From JBKPNJ01 sp963695705 (GTDB lineage: Bacteria; Actinomycetota; Actinomycetes; Propionibacteriales; Nocardioidaceae): 32,623 bases of DNA. Location of the stretch: the NCBI GenBank assembly GCA_963695705.1, contig CAVOHB010000005.1, forward strand, positions 1 through 32,623, given 5' to 3'. Both the position numbers and the translations under genes were made by a program. The notes beneath the pieces are model-generated. The model made no database searches, was not told where the DNA came from, and was given only the letters and a program-made list of their open reading frames with translations. The stretch's first letter is position 1; each line of letters opens with the position of its first letter. Of this stretch, positions 13,784 through 22,105 are shown one piece after another.

Positions 13784-14536
13784 TCAGGACTGGATCTTTC
13801 CGCCCGTGTTCAGTTCCACTGTCGATGGACGGAAGGGTGCTGTGCGGCGCAGCGGGGCAGGCGGGCCGAAGACCTCGGGGTGGGCGGCGAGCTCGATCCG
13901 GGTTCGCCGGATGTGCCCGGCCAGGTAGCGCTCAGCATCGACGGGATCCCGGCGAGTCAGGGCGTCGAGGATCAGTCGGTGCTCGTGGTCCACGATTTCG
14001 AGGCGATGTGGCCGGCCGTCGAGGCTCATGAAGGCGCGTCGGTACGGCTGGGTCGCATTCCAGAGGCGGGTGACGCTCGACGCAAGCTGCCCGCTCGGGC
14101 AACCGGCGTACGAGCCTAGGTGGAAGGCCCGGTCGAGGACGAGGAACTCACCGAGGTCGTCGTCTCCCATGATGCGCTCATGGATGTCGGCGAGCTCGGC
14201 GATGCGCGCGTCGCCGAGGTGGGGCAGCGACTCGGTCAACGCCAATGGCTCCAGTCGCTCGCGCATCCGGTAAAGAACGTCGAGCTCTGCCGGGTCGAGC
14301 CGGGGCACCCGCGCGCCCTTGTTCGCACTGTGCTCGGTGAGACCCTCGGCCTCGAGGATCCGCAGCGCCTCCCGCACCGGCAGCCGGCTGGTGCCGAGCC
14401 GCTCGGCGACCTCCTCCTGCCTGATCCGTTCTCCCGGAGCGATCTCGCCAGCCAGGATCGCGGCGCGCAGGTGGGCAGCGATTCGCTCGCTGGCAGCGCC
14501 GGCCCCCGGCCCGTCGTCGACGGCGGCGCCGGTCAC
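13784..14536 (-). CDS. GntR-family regulator, FCD subfamily
   Basis: A 250-residue regulator. Residues 15-80 are a GntR winged helix (ERIAAHLRAAILAGEIAPGERI, RQEEVAERLGTSRLPVREAL, RILEAEGLTEHSANKGARVP); the LxxxLxxSRxPVREAL recognition helix is typical. Residues 90-220 are the all-helical FCD ligand domain, with the usual D...H and H residues that bind a metal or carboxylate (FLVLDRAFHLGSYAGC, DHEHRLILDAL, AERYLAGHI). The GTG start at 14534-14536 overlaps the stop of the VOC gene (GTGA), so it is translationally coupled to it. It most likely binds the two GATCGGATCCAA sites in the divergent promoter region and controls both the VOC-gntR transcript and the dehydrogenase operon in answer to a pathway intermediate. 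Confidence 0.9.
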   Translation of the reverse strand: MTGAAVDDGPGAGAASERIAAHLRAAILAGEIAPGERIRQEEVAERLGTSRLPVREALRILEAEGLTEHSANKGARVPRLDPAELDVLYRMRERLEPLALTESLPHLGDARIAELADIHERIMGDDDLGEFLVLDRAFHLGSYAGCPSGQLASSVTRLWNATQPYRRAFMSLDGRPHRLEIVDHEHRLILDALTRRDPVDAERYLAGHIRRTRIELAAHPEVFGPPAPLRRTAPFRPSTVELNTGGKIQS

Positions 14537-15069
14537 GACGACGCGCCGGCCCAGGACTCGGCAGTTCCGCCGGCCCGGTCGAACGCCTTGCGGCGCGGAT
14601 AGGACACCAGCTCGAACTGCATGCCCCAGGGTGACAAGAAGTAGACCCATCGCTGGCCCTCGGACGGTCCCTTGCTGGCCGTCGGTTCGCCGAGGACGGT
14701 GAGGCGCTGCTCGTGCAGGAAGGCGACCGCGGCGTCGAGGTCCTCGACGTACAGCGCCACGTGGTGACCAGCGATGTCGCTGTTGCGCGGCCGTCGGGTG
14801 ACCTGGTCGGGCGCCGCCCACTGGAAGACCTCGAAGATCGCCTGGTCGCCGCAGCGAAAGAAGTGCAGCTGCTGCATGACGGCGCGCGGATCGACGTCCA
14901 GGTGCTCGGTCATCCAGTCGTCGCCGGGTTCGTCGTGGACGAATGGGCCGAGGCTGTACAGGTACTCACAGCCCAGGACATCGACGAGGAACTGCCGCGC
15001 CTGCTCGAGGTCGGGGACCGTGAAGCCGATGTGGTCGACCCCGGTGAGGCCGGGCAAGGAGCTGGCCAC
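14533..15069 (-). CDS. VOC (glyoxalase/dioxygenase-fold) protein
   Basis: A 178-residue protein of the vicinal-oxygen-chelate superfamily. The first half has GVDHIGFTVPDLEQARQFLVDVLGCEYLY, the second SDIAGHHVALYVEDLDAAVAFLHEQ..GEPT...GQRWVYFLSPWGMQFELVSYP. Candidate metal ligands are H13 in VDHIGFTV, H in HHVALYV and E in MQFELV; QQLHFFRCGDQAIFEVFQW supplies the middle strands. Members include glyoxalases, epimerases, dioxygenases and lyases, so the reaction is open. GTG start at 15067-15069 with AAGGAC upstream. It is the first gene of a two-gene transcript with the GntR regulator, diverging from the E1-E2 genes. A second VOC protein with a closely similar C-terminal block lies at 32001. Confidence 0.85.
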   Translation of the reverse strand: MASSLPGLTGVDHIGFTVPDLEQARQFLVDVLGCEYLYSLGPFVHDEPGDDWMTEHLDVDPRAVMQQLHFFRCGDQAIFEVFQWAAPDQVTRRPRNSDIAGHHVALYVEDLDAAVAFLHEQRLTVLGEPTASKGPSEGQRWVYFLSPWGMQFELVSYPRRKAFDRAGGTAESWAGASS

Positions 15070-15098
15070 GGTGGTCCTTCCCAGTCAGGAACACGATG

Positions 15099-15110
15099 GA
15101 TCGGATCCAA
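15099..15110. promoter_or_regulatory. Putative GntR operator, left copy
   Basis: GATCGGATCCAA, one of two identical sites in the 139-bp divergent region. It holds the GGATCC core of a near-palindrome (ATYGGATCCRAT), the type bound by FCD-GntR regulators such as the adjacent gene product. It lies 30 bp upstream of the VOC start. Confidence 0.6.
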
Positions 15111-15150
15111 AAAGCCTAGTCGAACGCTTTCGAGGGCCACAAGGTCTTGC

Positions 15151-15162
15151 GATCGGATCCAA
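15151..15162. promoter_or_regulatory. Putative GntR operator, right copy
   Basis: GATCGGATCCAA again, here extended to GATCGGATCCAATC, a better palindrome (GATYGGATCCRATC). It is 52 bp (about five helical turns) from the left copy and 47 bp before the E1 start, so the pair could allow loop-free cooperative control of both directions. Confidence 0.6.
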
Positions 15163-15208
15163 TCGGTGCGACGCTGGCGCTTCCTGGCCTGTCCTGGAGG
15201 AGCCCGCC

Positions 15209-17389
15209 ATGCCGCAGCGCCACCCGCTCGATGCCGCCGCGCCCTGGGTCGACGTCGTCGCCACCGAGGACGACTGGGACGCCGCGGAGCCGGCCCTGCT
15301 GACCACCATGTACGCCCAGCTGGTGCTGGTGCGGACCTTCGAGGAGCTCGTCCTCACCCTGGCCGGCGAGGGTCTGGTCCACGGCCCGGCGCACTCCAGC
15401 ATCGGCCAGGAGGGCGGCGCCGTCGGCTCGGTGCTCGGGCTCACCAGCGAGGACACCGTCAACGGCTCCCACCGTGGTCACCACCAGTTCCTCGCCAAGG
15501 TCCTGCACCACGTCGAGCCCAAGGGCATCGACCCCGCCGTACCGCTCACGTCGGAGGTGCGCGAGGTCCTGCTGCGGACGCTCGCCGAGATCTGCGGTTT
15601 GGATCGCGGCTGGAGCCACGGCCGCGGCGGCTCCATGCACCTGCAGTGGCACGAGGCCGGCGCGATCGGCACCAACGCCATCGTCGGCGGCGGGGTACCG
15701 CTGGCCGCTGGCTCCGCGTGGGCGCACAAGCAGGCGGGCACAGACGCAGTCGCTGTCACCTACTTCGGCGACGGAGCTATCAACATCGGCTCGACCCTCG
15801 AGACCTTCAACCTCGCCGCGGCCTGGCAGCTGCCGATCTGCTTCTTTGTCGAGAACAACAGGTACGCCGTGTCGACGACCGTCGAGGAGGCGACCGGCGA
15901 GCCACGGCTGTCCGGCCGCGGCCCCGGCTTCGGCATCGCCAGCTGGAGGGTCGACGGGATGGACCCTCTCGCGGTGCACCTGGCGATGCAGGAGGCCCTC
16001 GCTCACCTGCGCGGCGGCCACGGCCCGGCGCTGGTCGAGGCACAGGTCTACCGCTACTTCCACCAGAACGGGCCGTTCCCTGGAAGCGCCTTCCGGTACC
16101 GCACCAAGGATGAGGAAGCCGAGTGGCGGGCCCGTGACCCGGTCGACCAGGTGGCGCGCAACCTGACTCGTCGCGGCATCCTCGACTCGGAAGCGCTCGA
16201 CGGTTTCGTCGCGGAGGCCAAGGCCTTGATGGCTGAGCTGGCTGACGTGCTGCTCGAGCCGAAGCCGGGCGGCAAACCCGGCCAACGCCAGATCAGGGCC
16301 GCCGAGTGGCCGGACCCCGCATTTGTCGACGTGGGTGTGCGTGGAGACCTGTCCGAGCTGGACGGTGCGCCGTACGCCGACCGCGACACGTTCGCCGGTG
16401 ACCTGGCCGAGACCACCTTCATCGAAGCGGTGGCCGGGGTGATGCGTCGACGGATGGAGACCGACGACCGGGTCGTCGTCATGGGGGAGGACGTGCACCG
16501 ACTCAACGGCGGCACCAACGGCGCCACCCGCGGGCTCGCTGAGGCCTTCCCCGGTCGAGTGCTCGGCACGCCGATCAGCGAGAACGCCTTCACGGGCCTC
16601 GGTGGCGGCGTCGCGATGGACGGTCGCTACCGACCCGTCGTCGAGCTCATGTACGCCGACTTCATGTGGGTGGCCGCCGACCAGATCTTCAACCAGATCG
16701 GCAAGGCGCGGCACATGTTCGGTGGCACCGGTGCCGTGCCATTCGTGCTGCGCAGCAAGGTCGCGATGGGCACCGGCTACGGTTCGCAGCACTCAATGGA
16801 CCCGGCCGGTGTCTTCGCCACCGCACCGGGCTGGCGGATCGTCGCGCCCTCGACGCCGTTCGACTACGTCGGCCTCATGAACACCGCGCTCCGCTGCAAC
16901 GACCCAGTCGTCGTGCTGGAGCACGTCGACCTCTACGGCTCCACCGGGGAGGGCCCGGTCGAGGACTTCGACTACTGCCTCCCGGTCGGCAAGGCCGCTG
17001 TGCGGCGCACCGGATCGGACGTCACCGTGCTGACCTACCTCGCCATGACGTCGTACGTGCTGCAGGCCGTCGAGCAAGTCGGCACCGTCGATGCCGAGGT
17101 GGTCGACCTGCGCTGGCTGGACCGGGCGAGCATCGACTGGGACACGATCGGCGCGAGCATCCGGAAGACCAACCGGGTGATCATCGCCGAGCAGGGACCC
17201 CGCGGCACGTCGTACGGCGGCTGGCTCGCCGACGAGATCCAGCGGCGGTTCTTCGACTGGCTGGATCACCCGATCGAGCGGGTTTCCGGTGGAGAGGCGT
17301 CGCCGTCGATCAGCAAGATTCTGGAGCGGGCGGCGATCGCGCAGGCGGACGAGGTCGTCGCCGCGCTCACCGCGCTCGGGGAGCGGTGA
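15209..17389 (+). CDS. Fused E1alpha-E1beta thiamine-dependent 2-oxo acid / acetoin-type dehydrogenase
   Basis: A 726-residue single chain in which both E1 subunits are fused. Residues 25-330 are the alpha part, with the thiamine diphosphate motif GDG (187-189) through NN (216-217) in TYFGDGAINIGSTLETFNLA...CFFVENNRYAVS, and HGRGGSMHL before it. Residues 395-720 are the beta part: TTFIEAVAGVMRRRMETDDR, VVMGEDV, AFPGRVLGTPISENAFTGLGGGVAMDG, RPVVELMYADFMWVAADQIFNQIGK and the C-terminal transketolase-type domain ending DLRWLDR...EQGPRGTSYGGWLADE. Such E1 enzymes decarboxylate 2-oxo acids or cleave ketols like acetoin and pass the acyl group to lipoyl-E2. Two-chain E1 is commoner in this class; the fusion is less usual. 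ATG 15209 follows GGAGGAG. The E2 gene starts one base after its stop. Confidence 0.9.
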   Translation: MPQRHPLDAAAPWVDVVATEDDWDAAEPALLTTMYAQLVLVRTFEELVLTLAGEGLVHGPAHSSIGQEGGAVGSVLGLTSEDTVNGSHRGHHQFLAKVLHHVEPKGIDPAVPLTSEVREVLLRTLAEICGLDRGWSHGRGGSMHLQWHEAGAIGTNAIVGGGVPLAAGSAWAHKQAGTDAVAVTYFGDGAINIGSTLETFNLAAAWQLPICFFVENNRYAVSTTVEEATGEPRLSGRGPGFGIASWRVDGMDPLAVHLAMQEALAHLRGGHGPALVEAQVYRYFHQNGPFPGSAFRYRTKDEEAEWRARDPVDQVARNLTRRGILDSEALDGFVAEAKALMAELADVLLEPKPGGKPGQRQIRAAEWPDPAFVDVGVRGDLSELDGAPYADRDTFAGDLAETTFIEAVAGVMRRRMETDDRVVVMGEDVHRLNGGTNGATRGLAEAFPGRVLGTPISENAFTGLGGGVAMDGRYRPVVELMYADFMWVAADQIFNQIGKARHMFGGTGAVPFVLRSKVAMGTGYGSQHSMDPAGVFATAPGWRIVAPSTPFDYVGLMNTALRCNDPVVVLEHVDLYGSTGEGPVEDFDYCLPVGKAAVRRTGSDVTVLTYLAMTSYVLQAVEQVGTVDAEVVDLRWLDRASIDWDTIGASIRKTNRVIIAEQGPRGTSYGGWLADEIQRRFFDWLDHPIERVSGGEASPSISKILERAAIAQADEVVAALTALGER

Positions 17390-17390
17390 C

Positions 17391-18629
17391 GTGGCCGAGC
17401 TGCTGCGGATGCCTGAGATCGCGACCGGCACCAACGAGGCGGTCCTGTCGAGCTGGAGCGTCGCGGAGAACTCCACCGTCGCTGTGAGCGACGTCATCGC
17501 CGTCGTCGAGACGGCGAAGGCCGTGGTCGACGTCGAGGCCGAGGTGGGCGGCACGATCCTGCGGCTGCTCGTCGCGCCGGGCGCCGAGGTGGAGACCGGT
17601 GCGCCGATCGCGCTGGTCGCCGGACCAGGGGAGCGGGTGGACGACATCGAGGCGGTGCTGCGCGAGCTCGGCCTCGCGACCGACCCCGTGGCGCTGGAGG
17701 TGCCTGAGGCCGCCACCACCCCCGCCCCGTCGCCCGTCCGGGTCGAGGTGCCGTCTCCCCGCAACGGGCGGGTCTTCGCCAGCCCGCTCGCGCGCCGGCT
17801 GGCGAAGGAGGCCGGCCTGACCGTCGACGCGATCACCGGCACCGGGCCGAACGGCCGGATCGTGCGGCGCGACGTCGAGAAGGCCACGTCCGTCCAGCGG
17901 CCACCGGCTCCGGCTGCCACCGGACCGGCCATGCCCGAGGCCGACGGCACCGCCTACGTCGAGGTGCCGCACTCCCGGCTGCGGCGTCTGGTCGCCAGCC
18001 GTCTCACTGAGAGCAAGACGACTGCGCCGCACTTCTACCTCCGGGCCAGCGTGCGCGCCGACTCTCTGCTCGCGCTGCGAGCAGAGCTCAACGACGGCGC
18101 CGAGGTGCGGGTCTCCGTCAACGACTTGCTGCTCAAGGCTGTTGCCCGGGCGCACGCCCTGATACCGGCGCTCAACGTAACCTGGACACCGGACGCCGTC
18201 CGGCAGTGGCGTTCGGTCGACGTGTCCGTCGCGGTGGCGACCGACAACGGGCTCGTCACGCCGGTGGTCCGCTCGGTCGACGAGCTGTCGGTCACGGCGG
18301 TGGCCCAGACCGTCCGCGACCTGGCCGAGCGGGCCAGGGCCGGCCGACTCCAGCAGCACGAGCTCGAGGGCGGGTCGATCAGCGTCACGAACCTCGGGAT
18401 GTACGGCACCGAGGAGTTCGCCGCCATCATCAACCCGCCGCAGGCGTCGATCCTGGCGGTCGGTGCCGCTCGTCAAGAGCCAGTCGTCGTCGACGGCAGG
18501 CTCGAGGTCGCGACCGTGCTGCGGCTCACGCTATCGGTCGACCACCGACCGGTCGACGGGGTGGTGGCCGCGCGGTGGATGGCCGCACTCGTCACTCTGC
18601 TCGAGCACCCAGCCCGCGTCCTTGCCTGA
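17391..18629 (+). CDS. Lipoyl E2 acyltransferase of the 2-oxo acid / acetoin-type complex
   Basis: A 412-residue E2 with all three parts. Lipoyl domain 1-78 with the modified lysine K43 in VVETAKAVVDVEAE; a Pro/Ala linker; a peripheral-subunit-binding domain at about 127-165 (FASPLARRLAKEAGLTVDAITGTGPNGRIVRRDVEK); and the 2-oxoacid dehydrogenase acyltransferase domain from about 180 to the end, with SVTNLGMYGTEEFAAIINPPQASILAVG and catalytic H385 in SVDHRPVDG. It takes the acyl group from E1 and transfers it to CoA. GTG start at 17391, one base after the E1 stop. No E3 gene follows; the complex must borrow dihydrolipoamide dehydrogenase from elsewhere. Ends 15 bp from a convergent gene. Confidence 0.92.
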   Translation: MAELLRMPEIATGTNEAVLSSWSVAENSTVAVSDVIAVVETAKAVVDVEAEVGGTILRLLVAPGAEVETGAPIALVAGPGERVDDIEAVLRELGLATDPVALEVPEAATTPAPSPVRVEVPSPRNGRVFASPLARRLAKEAGLTVDAITGTGPNGRIVRRDVEKATSVQRPPAPAATGPAMPEADGTAYVEVPHSRLRRLVASRLTESKTTAPHFYLRASVRADSLLALRAELNDGAEVRVSVNDLLLKAVARAHALIPALNVTWTPDAVRQWRSVDVSVAVATDNGLVTPVVRSVDELSVTAVAQTVRDLAERARAGRLQQHELEGGSISVTNLGMYGTEEFAAIINPPQASILAVGAARQEPVVVDGRLEVATVLRLTLSVDHRPVDGVVAARWMAALVTLLEHPARVLA

Positions 18630-18644
18630 CGCTCCCAGCTCGGC

Positions 18645-19979
18645 TCAGTTGCTCGATCCTTGCCACCCGCTAGCCACCAGCGCGCCGAGCCGAAGCCCGC
18701 AGGCTCTGGCGTACGTGCGCGCGACGCCCGGATCGTCCACGGTGACGGCGGAGACGAGGTCCGCGTCGAGTCGCGGCAGCCGTACCGGCAGGCGCAGCGG
18801 GGTCGGCGGCGCCGCCGTACAGCTGGAGTGCCAGACGACGACGGCCCGGGCTGACCCCTCCGCCGGGTGTACTCGCGCCACTGAGGTGGGCAGTCGCGCG
18901 TCGGACGTCGTCGCCGGCCCCGCCGCGGTACCCAGCACCACCAGCGGTTGGTCGCTGCGCACCCGCAGTCGAAGCTCGATCGCCGCACCTCGCCGATCGG
19001 GCACGACCACGTCGGGCGGCAGCACGCGTGACCCGGTGACCCGGACCGTGGTGCCTGGGGGCGAGCACCGGTTCTGAGCGGCCGCCCGGACCGCGGCGTC
19101 TGCGGCCGGTGGCAGCGCCGTGACGAAGGTCGCCGCCGCGTCCTCACCGACCTCGCCGATCGACCACTGGAGACCGGCTCCGACCGGGCGCGACCCCAGC
19201 GCGCAGTCCGGCATCGGTAGCCGCACCCGGACGACGTTCGACCCGCCGGCAGGCAGAAGGCCAGAGTCGGCCGGCTCGATCGTCGACACGTCGGCGACGT
19301 CAACTGCCGCGACCGCGACGTCGCGACCCAGCGTGCTGGCCAGCCGGACCTGGAGGAGCACATCGCGACCGAACGGGTGCTGGGCAGCGTCGATGCCGAC
19401 GACTCTCACCCCGGCTGCTGCCACACGCTGCCAGCAGTCCTGCCGGATGGCCGCGGCCCAGTCGACCAGGGAGGCCGGGAGTCGGAGTTGGCTGCGGGCC
19501 GAGGTGCCGTCGAGACCGGTCGTCCGGACCGTCACCGGATAGCGCGCGGTCTGCTGATCCAGCGCCGAGGGGGATCGGCAGTCGGCAACTGCCGACACGG
19601 TCACGACCTGGCTTCCGCCCGGCTCGGTCGCGGAGCGCGCCCGAACCTCCGAGGCTCGCAGGTGCGGCCCGGTCACCCCGAGTAGCGCGACCTGTGTGCC
19701 GGACGGCATGGTCGTCGCTACCCGGTAGGTCGCCCGGATCGCGCGTGGGCGAGCGCCGGCAGACTGCGGTTCCGGGATCCGCACCCCGAGCCCGACGACC
19801 CGCGGCGGCGCCGACGGCCGCTGAGGATCCGCCGGCTGCAGTGCGACCACTACCGCCAAGAGCAGCGCTCCGGCGGCGACGACGGAGGCCGCCCGGCGAG
19901 CGGCGCGTGGTCCCAGCCAAGCAGGCCGGCGGCGCGACAGGCCGTCGAGGACGGTCGGCCGCCGCTGGTGCCCATGCAC
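18645..19979 (-). CDS. Single-pass membrane-anchored hypothetical protein
   Basis: A 444-residue protein with a short cytoplasmic, Arg-rich N-terminus, one membrane helix (about 28-47, ASVVAAGALLLAVVVALQP) and a large Ala/Val/Arg-rich, beta-looking exterior part. The exterior has four spaced cysteines of the kind DCRSP, QDCW, PDCALG and NRCSPPGT, plus SSC and ACGL near the end, suggesting disulfides. I recognise no domain. The only in-frame start near the 5' end is the GTG at 19977-19979; the open frame upstream (SEEARIPQDEEGCPADE) looks protein-like, so the true start may lie further up. It is convergent with the E2 gene and sits within the catabolic locus without an obvious link to it. Confidence 0.6.
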   Translation of the reverse strand: MHGHQRRPTVLDGLSRRRPAWLGPRAARRAASVVAAGALLLAVVVALQPADPQRPSAPPRVVGLGVRIPEPQSAGARPRAIRATYRVATTMPSGTQVALLGVTGPHLRASEVRARSATEPGGSQVVTVSAVADCRSPSALDQQTARYPVTVRTTGLDGTSARSQLRLPASLVDWAAAIRQDCWQRVAAAGVRVVGIDAAQHPFGRDVLLQVRLASTLGRDVAVAAVDVADVSTIEPADSGLLPAGGSNVVRVRLPMPDCALGSRPVGAGLQWSIGEVGEDAAATFVTALPPAADAAVRAAAQNRCSPPGTTVRVTGSRVLPPDVVVPDRRGAAIELRLRVRSDQPLVVLGTAAGPATTSDARLPTSVARVHPAEGSARAVVVWHSSCTAAPPTPLRLPVRLPRLDADLVSAVTVDDPGVARTYARACGLRLGALVASGWQGSSN

Positions 19980-20057
19980 CTCGTCGGCCGGGCACCCCTC
20001 CTCGTCCTGGGGGATCCGTGCCTCCTCGCTCGGACCGGTGCATCAGCGACCCGGGGA

Positions 20058-21128
20058 TCAACCTAGGGGCGGGATGACCTTCTGCGCACGCAAGGTGTCG
20101 AAGAGGTCCAGGAACGACCGGGCCGAGTCCTGGAAGTCGAGGAAACCCGCCGCTCGACTCTTCGACATGTCCGCGAACGTCTCCATCTCGCGGCCAAGGT
20201 CCGCGTCGGTGTGCCACCACGAGGCCAGCTGGGACGGCGAGTGCTCCACCAGCCCGTGCTCCTTCACCAGGCGGGCCCACACGTCGTCGGCGTGCCCCAT
20301 CCGGTCCTCCAGCGGTTGCGGCGCACCGGTGTACTTCGCAGGCTCCACGCCAAGGCCTTCTGCCACGCGCACCCACATCTGGCGCCAGCGGAACACGTCA
20401 CCGTTGACCGTGTTGAACGCCTGGTTGCGGGCAGCGGGCTCGGTGGCCGACCAGACGGCGTGCCGCCCCAGCAGTCGCGCGTCGGTAATGTCGGTGACAC
20501 CGCCGTACTGCTGGGGGCTGCCGGGGAACACGAACGGGTCGCCGGTGGCCCGGCAGATGCTGCCGTACATGGCCAACGTCACGCCCATGTTCATGACGTT
20601 GCCGAGGGCGTACCCGATCATCGTGTGCGGCCGGTGCACCGACCAGGTGAACCCCTGCTTGTCCGCTGCTGCGATCAGGATGTCCTCCTGCTCGTAGTAG
20701 AAGTTCTGGAACGGCAGCCGGTCCATGCTCTCCCGGAACGGCGTCTCGGCCGGGGCCTCGCCGTACGACTCGAACGGCCCTAGGTAGTGCTTGAGACCGG
20801 TGACGAGTACGCCGTGCTGGAGGGTCGCGGTCCGGCCCAGCGCCTCGAGGGTGTTGGCCAGCATCGCCCCGTTGACGCGGCAGTTGTCTGCCTCGGTGGC
20901 CTGACGGGACCAGGTGGTGAAGAACAAGTGCGTGATCCCGCGCCCCTCGAGCGCTCCGACAACCGACTCGGTGTCCAGGACATCGGCGTACACGTGCTCG
21001 ACGCCGGGGATCTCGTACTTCGCCGTGCGGGACAACCCGACGACGCGCCAGCCCTCGGCCAGCAGTGCCTGAGCCGTGTTGTACCCCGCGATGCCGGTCA
21101 CGCCGACGACCAGTGCAATGCGCTCCAT
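20058..21128 (-). CDS. PRISE-type enone 1,4-reductase (extended SDR)
   Basis: A 356-residue extended short-chain dehydrogenase with the features of progesterone 5-beta-reductase/iridoid synthase-like enzymes. Rossmann motif GVTGIAG at 9-15; HLFFTTWSRQ (68-76), the TGLKHYLGPFESYG block with K113, and NFYYEQEDIL with Y145 replace the classical YxxxK. HRPHTMIGYALGNVMNMG is also family-like. The family uses NAD(P)H to reduce the C=C bond of enones or aldehydes; relatives occur in many bacteria with mostly unknown substrates. ATG at 21126-21128 has only a weak ribosome-binding site. It is divergent from the SDR gene at 21234, with about 105 bp of shared promoter space. It suggests that the pathway includes an alpha,beta-unsaturated carbonyl intermediate, or detoxifies one. 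Confidence 0.8.
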   Translation of the reverse strand: MERIALVVGVTGIAGYNTAQALLAEGWRVVGLSRTAKYEIPGVEHVYADVLDTESVVGALEGRGITHLFFTTWSRQATEADNCRVNGAMLANTLEALGRTATLQHGVLVTGLKHYLGPFESYGEAPAETPFRESMDRLPFQNFYYEQEDILIAAADKQGFTWSVHRPHTMIGYALGNVMNMGVTLAMYGSICRATGDPFVFPGSPQQYGGVTDITDARLLGRHAVWSATEPAARNQAFNTVNGDVFRWRQMWVRVAEGLGVEPAKYTGAPQPLEDRMGHADDVWARLVKEHGLVEHSPSQLASWWHTDADLGREMETFADMSKSRAAGFLDFQDSARSFLDLFDTLRAQKVIPPLG

Positions 21129-21233
21129 GCTGGCGAATGGTGCCTGCTACTGGACACCCCGTCAAGTAGTGATTAACATCGAGGTCAACCACGGACGCGA
21201 CGGCCGCCTCCGGGCTCGGGTTCGGAGGCAGGC

Positions 21234-22028
21234 GTGCAGAAGGGGCCCGGTCGCGTCGCCGGCAAGGGGATCGTCATCACCGGGGCGGGCAGTGGCATGG
21301 GTCGCGCCTTCGCGCTAGGGCTGGCTCGCGAGGGAGCCTCGGTCGGCGTGCTGGACCGCGACCCGGACGCCGCTGAGACGGTCGCCCTAGCGGTCCGGGC
21401 GGAAGGGGCCGAGGCGGTCGCCCTCACGGCGGACGTCAGCGTGCGCGCTCAGGTCGCAGCGGCACTGGACCGTTTCGCCGACGAACTGGGCCAGCTCGAC
21501 GTCATGTTCAACAACGCCGGCTTCAACCGGCCGATGCACCTGCTCGACGTGACCGAAGAGAACTGGCACTCGATCATGGACGTCAACGCGCTGGGCACAC
21601 TGATCGGGATCCAGGAGGCCGCCAAGCGGATGATTCCGAACCGGGCCGGCAAGATCGTCAATACCTCGTCCATCGCCGGACGTCAGGGCTACCCCAGCTT
21701 CGCGCCTTACTGCGCGAGCAAGTTCGCGGTAAACGCGCTGACCCAGGCCGCCGCCCGGGCACTGGCCGAGCACGACATCACGTGCAACGCGTTCGCTCCC
21801 GGCGTGGTCGACACGCCCCTGTGGACCCAGCTGGACGCCGACCTCCAGGAGATTGGCGACGCCGAACGACCCGGGCAGGCGATGGCGGACTTTTCCGCAG
21901 GCATCTTGCGCGGCCGGCCCGCGACCCCGGAGGACCTGGTGGGAACAGCGATGTTCCTCGCGTCGTCCGACTCGGACTACCTCACCGGTCAGGTCATTAT
22001 GGCTGACGGCGGGATGGTCCTCGTCTGA
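21234..22028 (+). CDS. Classical SDR oxidoreductase
   Basis: A 264-residue classical short-chain dehydrogenase. TGAGSGMG (16-23) binds the nucleotide; D41 after the second strand favours NAD(H). NNAG is at 93-96, the catalytic Ser at 145/146 (NTSSIAG), Y159 and K163 (YCASK). The C-terminal PGVVDTPLW, GRPATPEDLVGTAMFLAS and YLTGQVIMADGG are standard. It resembles polyol dehydrogenases and acetoin (diacetyl) reductases, but the substrate loop does not settle this. GTG start at 21234 follows GGAGG. The next in-frame ATG of the downstream gene overlaps its stop (TGATG), so co-transcription with the XRE-cupin regulator is likely. Confidence 0.88.
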   Translation: MQKGPGRVAGKGIVITGAGSGMGRAFALGLAREGASVGVLDRDPDAAETVALAVRAEGAEAVALTADVSVRAQVAAALDRFADELGQLDVMFNNAGFNRPMHLLDVTEENWHSIMDVNALGTLIGIQEAAKRMIPNRAGKIVNTSSIAGRQGYPSFAPYCASKFAVNALTQAAARALAEHDITCNAFAPGVVDTPLWTQLDADLQEIGDAERPGQAMADFSAGILRGRPATPEDLVGTAMFLASSDSDYLTGQVIMADGGMVLV

Positions 22029-22105
22029 TGGCGCGCGTCCCCGCCCAAGGTCCAGCCGGCGCTAGGGTTCGAGGGTCAGCGCCCCGCGCAGCGCAAGGGA
22101 GACCT

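Noticed and set aside
14774..15208. Upstream extension of the E1 reading frame into the VOC gene
   Set aside because: It would run antisense through the VOC gene; ATG 15209 has GGAGGAG upstream and begins the family-typical part.
15116..16792. 558-codon open frame antisense to the E1 gene
   Set aside because: Shadow of the strongly recognisable E1 protein; no motif and no start signal.
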